Positions 47,686 to 57,171 of a stretch of DNA of 64,000 nt are shown piece after piece. The DNA is from Beta vulgaris subsp. vulgaris (Eukaryota; Streptophyta; Magnoliopsida; Caryophyllales; Amaranthaceae), in contig NC_079207.1 of NCBI RefSeq assembly GCF_026745355.1, positions 36,123,430 through 36,187,429 of the forward strand. Reading direction: 5' to 3'. Position 1 is the stretch's first letter; the number at the start of each line of letters is the position of its first letter. The translations under genes and the position numbers were made by a program. The notes beneath the pieces are model-generated. The model saw only the letters and a list, made by a program, of their open reading frames with translations. It was not told the DNA's origin and did not search any database.

Positions 47686-48603
47686 CTAAACATGGACAAT
47701 CCCACTCCATTTGTTCATCTTGATTACATGCGGAACAACACTTGGTGTATTGTTAGTTTGACCATTAAAAATCGCTATTCCACCTGCAACACCATCTGGA
47801 TTGGCCATTGAGAACATTTTTACTTTGAATTTACGCAAAGCAATTCTTGCCATTAACTTTGAGGCCTTGCACTCTGACAAAATAACTATATCAGGTGTAT
47901 GTAACTCCAATATTTCTTGTAGTTTTGCTAGAAATGTTTTCCGACCTATACCACGACAATTCCATACCGCAAAAGTTAGGAACTTCGAATTGTTGACTTT
48001 GCGTTGTTTACAAATCGTACTAGAATTGTTTAATCTCTCCAAACTCATGTTAAAAGTACGACCATCTCTAACATCATTCGTTGTTTGGTGAGAGTTAGCT
48101 ATAACTCGTAATGCTATTTCATCACTTGTAAATGGGATGCGTATAATTGTTAACACGTATTGGAAGCTGCGGATTGCCATCTTGTACTTAGTGGAATGAA
48201 GGACAATAACCTCAACACGTGGATTAAGAAGAGAGCAAATGTCTAGTAAGTGAAGGTTACTCATGACATCTACTCTCTTTGAATTAACAAGGAGCCATGT
48301 AAGTACACATTTAAGCCACTTCGGTTGTAATGTTATGTCCCCAACGTCTAGACAGAAGTACGGCGTGATGACGTCGTCGCTATCGATTTGGACTAGATCA
48401 TGGGCATTGAAGTTGGTATTTGGGTGGAGAACACCTTGAATAACGTCGTCTATGGAGATGCATTCCAAGGACAACAATTTGCGGGCTGAACTACATGGCT
48501 TTATAGCAGCGACAGTTTTGGACACCCCACCGTGCTCGACATTATCCATGCTAGAGTGTAGTGTTCGTGGGTGGCTTTGAATTTCATGGGTTTTGATAAG
48601 CAT
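47686..48603 (-). CDS. Half-EEP protein 1 of the MULE
   Basis: 305-residue uninterrupted frame. The N-terminal roughly 200 residues form a domain I do not recognise, including CVLTWLLVNSKRVDV, SLLNPRVEVIVLHSTKYKM and IRIPFTSDEIALRVI. The last 90 residues start an EEP domain: FAVWNCRGIGRKTF (metal-ligand Asn), PDIVILSECKA (catalytic Glu) and GVAGGIAIFNG. The stop follows soon after; the later GDFN and SDH motifs of active EEP nucleases are absent. Half-EEP protein 2 has the same order and stops at an equivalent point. A later Met at 48549 is an alternative start. Nuclease activity alone is unlikely. Confidence 0.65.
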   Translation of the reverse strand: MLIKTHEIQSHPRTLHSSMDNVEHGGVSKTVAAIKPCSSARKLLSLECISIDDVIQGVLHPNTNFNAHDLVQIDSDDVITPYFCLDVGDITLQPKWLKCVLTWLLVNSKRVDVMSNLHLLDICSLLNPRVEVIVLHSTKYKMAIRSFQYVLTIIRIPFTSDEIALRVIANSHQTTNDVRDGRTFNMSLERLNNSSTICKQRKVNNSKFLTFAVWNCRGIGRKTFLAKLQEILELHTPDIVILSECKASKLMARIALRKFKVKMFSMANPDGVAGGIAIFNGQTNNTPSVVPHVIKMNKWSGIVHV

Positions 48604-48959
48604 ATTGACACCGGAGGAAAGGAAATGTTTAGTTTCGCAGGTTATGTGTGGTTGTGAATAGAAGATTATGGCAAGAATCCCACTTCTTATAGATGGTCTT
48701 GGCGCGCAACAATAGGAAATGAAATTTCCACTTTACGTTTTCTAATTTTCGGATCTATTTGGCGGGAATTTTACGGTGGTATTAAATTAACAAGTACATA
48801 CTTCATATGCAGGCAATGCTAACAGTTGATGTAAAGATTATGTTAAGATTATATGACACTTGCCAATTTTTTTAGTATGGTTAAATATTTGTAGAGAGTA
48901 TATATTGTTTAATTTATAGGCTATGTTTAGTTCACCTAATTTTAAGGCTATGTTTAGTT
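48604..48959. other. Upstream region of half-EEP protein 1
   Basis: Non-coding, likely promoter (CTTCTTATAGATGG at about 48683). ATTTTAAGGCTATGTTTAGTTCACC and its neighbour form a short duplication at 48925-48965. Confidence 0.4.
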
Positions 48960-50060
48960 CACCTTTTTTTTGCTTATTTCAGATCTAATCAGATCCAGAT
49001 CAGATCACATCAGATAAACGTTCAGATAACATCAATTAAGATAATGCATGTCTTTAAAAATCATTGTATGTTTCATGACATGTTAGTAAATTACTCATTG
49101 AGACGAATATTAGTAAAGTACTGAGACGAATCAAACAAGATCCCACATGACTACATGACTATATCAAACAAAATCATAAACATTAAATCTTGTAATCAGA
49201 TCAGTTCAGATCCAGATCAGATCCGATCCAGATCAGATAAAATAAGTTCAGATCAGATTACTTCAGATCATGCTTATCTTTACAAATCATTGTATGTTTC
49301 ATAACATATTAGTAAAGTACTCATTGAGACGAATATTAGTAAAGTACTAATTAGACGAATATTAGTAAAGTACTAAGACGAATCAAACAAGATCCCACAT
49401 GACTATATCAAACAAAATCATAAACATTAAATCTTGTAATCGGACCAGTTCAGATCCAGATCAGATCCGATCCAGATCAGATAAAATAAGTTCAGATCAC
49501 TTCAGATCATGCTTATCTTTACAAATCATTGTATGTTTCATAACATATTAGTAAAGTACTCATTGAGACGAATATTAGTAAAGTACTAATTGGACGAATA
49601 TTAGTAAAGTACTAAGACGAATCAAACAAGATCCCACATGACTATATCAAACAAAATCTTAAAGATTAAACGTTGTAATCAGATCAGTTCAGATCCAGAT
49701 CAAATCAGATCTAGATCAGATAAAATAAGTTCAGATCAGATCACTTCAAATCATGGTTATCTTTAAAAATCATTGTATGTATCATCACATATTAGTAATT
49801 TTCTCCTTGAGACGAATATTAGTAAAGTACTAATTGGACGAATATTAGTAAAGTACTCAAACGAATCAAACAAGATCCCACATGACTATATCAAACAAAA
49901 TCTTAAAGATTAAACCTTGTAATCAGATCAGTTCAGATCCAGATCAAATCAGATCCAGATTAGATAAAATAAGTTCAGATCATATCACTTCAAATCATGG
50001 TTATCTTTAAAAATCGTTGTATGTATCATCACATATTAGTAATTTTCTCCTTGAGACGAA
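48960..50060. repeat. Tandem array, unit of about 240-255 bp, rich in GATC
   Basis: GACGAATCAAACAAGATCCC recurs at about 49124, 49378, 49616 and 49859 (the last with one change). Each unit contains a block of AGATCCAGATCAGATC-type motifs and three ATTAGTAAAGTACT motifs. Four full units plus a partial one. Non-coding satellite inside the MULE. Confidence 0.85.
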
Positions 50061-50069
50061 TATTTGTTT

Positions 50070-50930
50070 AATTAAAACACAAAGTTGTTTAGAAAAAAAA
50101 AACAACTTACGTAGATACTTGTTTAATAGAAGTAGAAACTTGTTTAGTATATGAAGATACCTGTTTAATATAAGTACAAACTTCTAAAAAATATGCATAT
50201 ACTTGTTTAATATACGTAGATACTTGTTAGATATTAGTAGAAACTTGTATTAAATTTGTATTTGAATTACAAGTGTACTCTATTAAAAGGCCTGCGTTTT
50301 TTAATATGAAACAAGTGTATATGAATGAGAAACCAATGTATGGTAACATGATATAAGTGGAATGATAAGTGTTAAGAAACGACACTTATTTAATAAGAAA
50401 CAAGTGTATTTGAATAAAATACCAGTTCTCTTACATGCACAACAAGCTAATTTTAGACGAAACTAGTGTTATTCAACATGAAACAAGTCTACTTTTATAA
50501 GAAACAAGTGTACTTTTAAACGAATGTCTTTTAGATTATTATAAGTAGTAGTTATAATGTTTTACCAATTTCGAAGAGATGTGATCGATGACAATCGAAA
50601 GTCCATTTAGATTATTATAACTAGTAGTGATGACAATCGATAGTCTATTGTTCTAGTAATGTTGAAATATAGATGTGATCACAATAGAAACTCTATTGTT
50701 TGAAATATAGATGTGATCACAATAGAAACTCTATTGTTTTAGTAATGTTCAAATATAGACTTCATCACGATCGAAACACTATTGTTTTACTAATGATCAA
50801 ATAGAGATGTGATCACAATAGAAACTCTATTGTTTTAGTAATGTTCAAATATAGACTTCATCACGATCGAAACACTATTGTTTTACTAATGATCAAATAG
50901 AGATGTCATCACAATACACTTGGTTGTTGA
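50070..50930. repeat. Minisatellite block: AAACAAGTGTATT and GATCACAATAGAAACTC repeats
   Basis: 50070-50540 is dominated by GAAACAAGTGTATTTGAATA-type and ACTTGTTTAATATA-type units. 50580-50930 holds tandem copies of GTGATCACAATAGAAACTCT joined by ATTGTTTTAGTAATGTTCAA. The first unit is the inverse of the unit in the next array. Confidence 0.75.
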
Positions 50931-51640
50931 ACTTATTTTTCTTATTGTTTCTTAATAAACAGACACTTTATTCTTGTTTCTTTTCAAAATACATTTGTAT
51001 CTTCTTACATTTGTTAATTGTTAGTTCACTTGTTAATCGACTTTAATACACTCGTTTCTTATTAAAATACACGTGTTTCTTAATATAGCACACTTGTTTT
51101 GTACTTTAACACACTAGTTTCTTATTCCAAGACACTTGACTTTTTTAATCAAATACACTTGTTTCGAATTCAAAACTACTTGTTTTTTATTCAATTATAC
51201 TTGTTTCTTAATCAAATACACTTGTTTCGAATTCAAAACTACTTGTTTTTTATTCAACTATACTTGTTTCTTATTCAAAAACACGTGTTTCGTATTCGAA
51301 ACTACTTGTTTTGTATTCAAATATACTTGTTTCTTATTCAAATAAACTCGTTTCTTATTCAAAACTACTTGTTTTTTTTATTGAAATACACTTGTTTCTT
51401 ATTCAAATGAACTTGTTTCTTATTCAAAAGTAAACTAGTTTCTTATTCATATTAAAAGACACTTGTTTCTTGTTCGAATACACTTGTTTCATATTCAAAT
51501 ACACTTGTTTCATATTCAAATAAACTTATAACTTATTCAAATAAACTCGTTTCTTATTCACATACAGTTGTTTCTTTTACAAATACACTTGTTAATTATT
51601 CAAATACAATTGTTGCTTATTCAAATACACTTGTATATTT
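50931..51640. repeat. 20-bp minisatellite (ACACTTGTTTCTTATTCAAA)n
   Basis: About 30 imperfect copies of a 20-21-bp unit. The open frames here (51099-51410) arise from the repeat period and show no protein signature. Orientation is opposite to similar units at 50280-50530. Confidence 0.85.
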
Positions 51641-51868
51641 TGGCACTACATTTTGTTTTTATGACAGTACACTTATTTTTAATAATTGTATCTTGGTTAC
51701 ATAAATATGTACAATGTTTACACATCCAGGTGGCAGGCAGTTATATGATATTGTGGCATGCAACTTGTTTGTAATTACTAATGAATGTTTATACATAAAC
51801 CCTAACTAAGTCACCAAACTATCATACCCCAAACCTCCACCCCCCCCCCTCCCACAAGAACATATTCA

Positions 51869-53133
51869 ATGGCAAACAACCACTCAAATTTTGTCCTACC
51901 TAATGGATGGAGTTTTGCTGAACATCACGACCTTAATATTTATGCAACTCCATCCCCACTTGAATTCCCGGAGATGTTCCCAAACAATTGGAATTATTTC
52001 TGGCACCATGAATTCTTTGGTGTAACGAAGCTCAGGCCTGAACACGTGAGGGAATTGGTTCGTTACCCGACTATGGACAAAAACGATAACAAGAAATACA
52101 AAACTTTGGCCATGATGCGAGATGGAAAGGCTGATATTGCTCATCTTCCGAACAGGTATGATGTCAACATGCAAATACATGCTGCATTTCAAGTTTTCCT
52201 AGATTGGAGTTTCGAAAAAATGGATAAAACAAAGGATCAACAAATTCTCCCCCTATTCGCTAGCATCATCCTCGACCCTAGGCCAACTTTGCTTCATAGG
52301 AACGAAATCCACCTACTACGTGAAGAAAGGGTGCAAATAGCAATGGGTGCATACACTGACGTAGTTCACGTTATGCATGTCGCTTCACCTTTGACAAATA
52401 TTGCATTTGGCATTTCGTCCATTCAAAGAGTTAAATTCAAATTTTCTGTTAAGTTCAATTTGGTGAGGGTTCTAGGGAGCTTGTTAAATGATGGTGAAAC
52501 GAACAATATGTTTTTTGATGAGCACACTCCTATTTTAATTTGGAATGTCAAGGGAGCTTCAAGACCATCGTTCGTGGAAATTTTTTTGAAGCTGGTTGGT
52601 TTACTAGAGTCAAGTTTAGTTATTTTGTTGGAAACAAGAGTGTGTAAGGCTGGATTTAATTTAATTCATAGACAATTGGGGACATCCATGGATTGGACTG
52701 CGGTCAATGGGGTTGGATTAGAGAATGGGATTGCAGTTATGTGGAGTGGAGAAAAAATAAACATGACGGTGAACCGTGTTACTCACGGTGAGCAGGCGGG
52801 GTTCATTGCCAATGTAAAGGTAAGGTTGCAAGCTCAATTCCATAATTATTCTGCTGTTAATCAATTGTAAAATTAAGGTTAAAGTACTTATGCAAAAATT
52901 AATTATTCTGGTATTTATTGTTTATGATTTTAAATTATAAATCTTCCATGTTAGTAATTAGGATAAATTCCATAATTATTCTGCTGTTAATTAATTTCAA
53001 AATTAAGGTTGCAAAGTACTTTATTATTTCAGTATTTATTGTTTATGAATAGAAATAATAAATCTTCCATTTTACTAATTAGGCAAAGCCACCCATTGCG
53101 TATCGCCGTCGAAGACTCTATGGTGGTGCGTAG
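51869..53133 (+). CDS. Half-EEP protein 2 of the MULE (two exons)
   Basis: Exon 1 51869-52819, then a GTAAGG...TTAG intron (52820-53082) and exon 2 53083-53133 ending RRRRLYGGA and TAG; phases agree. The N-terminal domain has FWHHEFFGVTKLRPEHVREL, DWSFEKMDKTKDQQILPLFA, SIILDPRPTLLHRNEIHLLR and SPLTNIAFGISS, patterned like half-EEP protein 1. The C-terminal part starts an EEP domain: PILIWNVKGASRP (Asn ligand), LVILLETRV (Glu) and GLENGIAVMW. It ends before the GDFN/SDH catalytic half. The intron contains a tandem duplication of about 115 bp. The ATG context TTCAATGGCA follows a C-rich leader. Role unknown; possibly DNA or RNA binding. Confidence 0.65.
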
Positions 53134-54167
53134 ATAGGTGCATCCCCTACTTATATGTAAGCGTTATATCTAATTTCTTATGGACGTTCAATATTCGGTT
53201 ATGACATTTTGATTGTAATGGATATTAATGATTTCTTATCATGTTTTAGAACTGTTGTTAATTGTTTTGTTCTTTATTTGCAGTTTCGTTATTATGTGTA
53301 TTTGCAGTTTTGTTTTTATGCGCACATAATTGTGTGCACATACTTTTGTTATTATGTGCACGTATTTTTGTTATTTAAAGTTATATCACTTAGAATTTGC
53401 ATTTTAAAGTTGAAAAACCAATTTCTTTGCAACGTTTTGTAATTACTGGATAATGAAATAAACTTTGGTTATGAAATAAAATAATTATTATATTTACAAA
53501 ATTACGAATAATTGTTCATTATATAAGGTTAAATGCAAACTTTAAGAATGCACATTTTATAATTTTAATAGAGATTCACAATTAGGAAATATAAAGTTTG
53601 GTAATTCTCAACATTTTAAAAATATAAAACAGATTGACAATTTAAAATTTCGAAATCTTGTACATATATGTTCAACTATTCAAAATTCAAACTTTCATAA
53701 AAGTAACATTTTGAAAATTTAATACAGATTCAAAAATGCACCTAATAACCATTTAGAGGGAAGAGGGTAGAATTTGGGAATTTAATCTTTTATGATCCTC
53801 TTTTGCCGTGTTGTTTAATCAATCCCATCAAACCTTTTCTTCCTCTTTTGCCGTGTTGCAGTAATTATAGTCAGCCCATCAATCTTTCCTAGGCCCTAGG
53901 CCTGCTGCTAGACACAACACTCTTCCACACTATAATTTATAAAGTAGTTCGGGTCTGCCACTTTTTGTTCACCTAACATTTTCACTTCACTTATATATAT
54001 GGCATCACAATGAAGCCCACCCACTCCCAAATTAATTTAACACGAAAACAGTTTTTATGTTTCAAAGGCACAATACCATTTCCCTAAAGAACGTGTAATA
54101 ACATTAACCCTTAATTACAATCCCATTTTGCTAAATCTCCCCAAATTAAATTAGACCTTTTATTTTA
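53134..54167. other. AT-rich spacer in the MULE
   Basis: No supported gene. CCTCTTTTGCCGTGTTG is repeated at 53796 and 53842. TATATATATGGC at 53991 and a C/A-rich stretch precede the XRCC3-like ATG and may form its promoter. Confidence 0.4.
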
Positions 54168-54990
54168 ATGGCAAGCCCACAACCAATCTTGGCAGTCAAC
54201 TTAATTGGATCGCAAAATAGATTGCAACTTAAATGTGCAACGGTTGACAATTTGTTATTGGGAGGCTTCCCAACTTCTATGATATCTGAATTATGTGGCG
54301 AGAGCGGATCAGGTAAAACACAATTTTGCTTACAACTTGCTTTGGTTACTCAGCTACCACCAAATCGAGGAGGTGTATTCGGCTCAACCATATACATTCA
54401 CATAAATAATGTCTTCCCTTCAGTTCGCCTCAATCAAATGCTTACAAGTATGAAGGCGAAATATGATGATGAGGCAAATAACTACATGTCACTTGACAAT
54501 GTTTTAGTGAAACGAGTTGACGATTCCAAACAATTGTTAACTACACTAAACACAATAGAGCAAATGTGTGACGCACATTCGCATACTTCAAGACATGTGC
54601 GGGTACTAGTGATTGACTCAATAACTTCATTATTTCAATGTGACTACGACAACACCGCAAATGATATGCGTGCGAGATCAAAAATGTTTTTTACTATCTC
54701 AGCTAAACTAAAAAGTATAGCGAATGCATACAATCCGTTATTATCACAAATGACATTAGAGATGCATTTGATAGTACCGGGTACACAACAAATAATTTAA
54801 TATTAACATCTTCCAATCGCGAAGTTGTTCCTGCACTTGGTCTAGCATGGTCGAACTGCATCAACAATCGTTTCTTTCTTGGTAAAGAAAAAAAATCGAT
54901 ACAACTTATAGGTTTTTTAGAACTATATTCTCACCCTACTTACCAAATTTAGAGTGTACTTTTTCAATTACCACATGTGGAGTAACTTAA
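54168..54990 (+). pseudogene. XRCC3-like: XRCC3-like RAD51 paralogue carried by the MULE (frame breaks)
   Basis: RecA/RAD51-fold ATPase. ATG 54168; CATVDNLLLGGFPTSMISEL, Walker A GESGSGKTQFCLQLAL, then GSTIYIHI, VRVLVIDSITSLFQCDYDN (Walker B-like hydrophobic-Asp), and RARSKMFFTISAKLKSIANA. In plants XRCC3 acts with RAD51C in homologous recombination repair. The frame breaks near 54735; the next frame continues VIITNDIRDAFDSTGYTTNN and SSNREVVPALGLAWSNCINN as in XRCC3. A second shift, which one extra A in the A8 run at 54888 would mend, leads to IFSPYLPNLECTFSITT, the C-terminal strands, and TAA at 54988. The linker region is shorter than in host XRCC3. No introns seen, suggesting a retro- or intron-poor copy. 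Probably a decayed capture, though nearly full length. Confidence 0.78.
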
Positions 54991-55318
54991 AATATATGTT
55001 AATCCAATTTATATTTTGTCATATATCTTTTTCTCATTTAACCCACAACCTTCTCACCAACTGCGTATTAAATTAGGGAAACTATTCATACAAGTGGGTA
55101 TTAAATGTGCTATTTACCAGTTAACATTTACAATTTCAAGTTTAACTTATAACAATTAATAGATGCCTTAATTTGAAGTTTAACATCACACCTCCATATT
55201 TACAAAAAAACTAAATAACACCTCCACAACTCATTTTCTGTTCTTAATATCTTCTCTCAGCACTTCCTCTCTCTTTATCTTCTACACATTCCTAGAAGTA
55301 ATCATCTTCTTGTCAAAC
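54991..55318. other. Non-coding leader region
   Basis: AT-rich; a CTTCTCTCAGCACTTCCTCT run at 55253-55272 probably belongs to the leader of the next gene. Confidence 0.35.
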
Positions 55319-56105
55319 ATGGCATCCTTCATAAAAATGATTCAACCACTTAGAGAAGCTGCCGTAGCTGCTACAACGAACGAGGAAGCTAATCTTTGCA
55401 GATTACTTGCAAATTCAATTGCCGACGGTGGCCCTTACGCTTGGAAATTTTTCTATTCCGGCGAAGCAGCTACTAAACTCAGCAGCAAATCATACCAAGC
55501 CTTGCAAAAAGTTATGAAGGAGGCAGAAAAAACGTTCAATACCCCTCAATGTAAGTCCCCTTCACCCCATAAATGTAATTCCCCTTCACCCCCTAACTCC
55601 CCTTCATCCCCTAAATGTAAGTCCCATGCACCACCTAACTCCCGTCCATATCCAAATACAAGATCATTTCGTAAGAGTATGTTAAAAGCAAGAGGGATTA
55701 AAATTACTGAACCAAAAGATAAAGGGATTAAAATTACTGAACCCACAGAACAAGGGAGAGGGAAATCGAAAATTACTGAAACGCCCATGACAGGGTAAAA
55801 GGGAAAACAAAAAAAAATATGATTCTTTCATTTTGTTAAAAGATCCTTGTATCGAAGATAAAACCTTGCCATGGGAAGGAATGTTCTTTGGGGACGGTAG
55901 TTTTTATGCGTAAGGTTTGAAATCCCATGAAATGTTTGCTGAGGATGCGGATGGAAATTTACGCCCTCTGGAGGTGTATGAAGATGTCCAGTACTCTAAT
56001 TGCAAAGAGGAAGAAGAGGATAGAGATTACTGTCATTGCGAAGATGAAGAAGAGGATAGTGATTCCTACAATTTCGACAACCCCTATCCCAACAATTCTC
56101 CATGA
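55319..56105 (+). CDS. Pro/Ser-rich protein with acidic tail, function unknown (interrupted)
   Basis: ATG at 55319 in CAAACATGGC gives MASFIKMIQPLREAAVAATT, a helical segment (KSYQALQKVMKEAEKTF), then KCKSPSP/PNSPSSP repeats and the repeat GIKITEPKDK / GIKITEPTEQ; stop at 55796. In other frames coding-like sequence continues: YDSFILLKDPCIEDKTLPWE, GMFFGDGSFYA, then from 55917 HEMFAEDADGNLRPLEVYED and an acidic tail (KEEEEDRDYCHCEDEEEDSD). The A9 run at 55808 and one further shift separate the pieces. Splicing or frameshifts may join them. No family recognised. Confidence 0.45.
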
Positions 56106-57171
56106 GGTGTGCGCTTAGCTTAGTTCCATGTAGTAGTTTCTATAACTCAGTTTCTTTAATATATTTAATCTTGTCATTAATTAAGATGTTTAACTGTGTT
56201 TGTTGGTGTACTATTATGTTGTGGTTGTGAGGGATTCGTTACATATATGTATAGTATTCTTGCAGTTGTGTTTTGATTGAAATTCGCAGTTGTGTTTTGA
56301 TTGAAATTGGTCTTTGGAAATTAAGTAAGTTTTCAAATTAATGTCCCATTTATGAATATGTGACAAGGTTTTGGTGATGTAATTGTTTTTGGGTCATTGG
56401 AAATTAACTATGTAGTTGTGGTTTGATATGTTGAAGTTCTAAATGGTTTGATATGTTCAAGTTATACTTGGTTTGATATGTTGAAGTTGTAAATGGTTTG
56501 ATATGTTGAAGTTGTAAATGGTTTGATATGTTGAAGTTCTAAATGGTTTGATATGTAATGTGTCGTAAATTATAAATATGTGACAGGGTTGACTTATATT
56601 TCGTGATTTGCTTGTCTTTTGCAACACTTGACGAATGCGGAGTCTTGATACATAGACGCGCGTACAACCCGCAAGACTTCGTCATTTTTTGCCTGTTGTT
56701 TCATCTGTGTTAACATGTAATTATTATATTTTGGAACTATTTTCCCAGCTATCAAACAATTGTCTTAATTTAACACTCAAATGCTTAATTGTCTTGTAAA
56801 TTATCAATTACAATGTTGTTTTGGATAACTTATCTTTTATGCAAATCTGAAATGTGATTAAGTAATAGTGTGGTTAAATGATTTATCATTGGAGTTGTGT
56901 AGGGTGTCAAATGTTGTTAACAATGGCTACAAAACCCCAGTCCCCAATTGCCCAGTCCCCAAAATCCCAGTCCCCATAATCCCCCCACAAGCCATTCCCA
57001 AAAAAGGCCATACCCAAAAAGCCTAAGTCCCAAGTCACAAAAGCCCACTCCTATCACCAAGCCCAGTCCGAAATAAATACAGCAAATCGAAGAGACCAGT
57101 GGCTCCAACAAAAATAAAACATGGGCTTTGGTTGGACCTGACCAATATGCGAACATATGATTAAGTTGGTA
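56106..57171. other. Spacer with a 25-bp tandem repeat
   Basis: 56418-56560 carries about six copies of GGTTTGATATGTTGAAGTTCTAAAT. 56920-57010 has CCCAGTCCCCA repeats, whose open frame is a composition artefact. No gene. The 3' ends of two convergent genes face each other here. Confidence 0.55.

Noticed and set aside
51099..51410. ORF with regularly repeated Phe-Ile-Gln and Leu-Phe residues
   Set aside because: It is the 20-bp minisatellite read in frame; no independent coding evidence.
56917..57156. Gly/Leu/Trp-rich minus-strand ORF
   Set aside because: Comes from CCCAGTCCCCA tandem repeats; no start context or domain.
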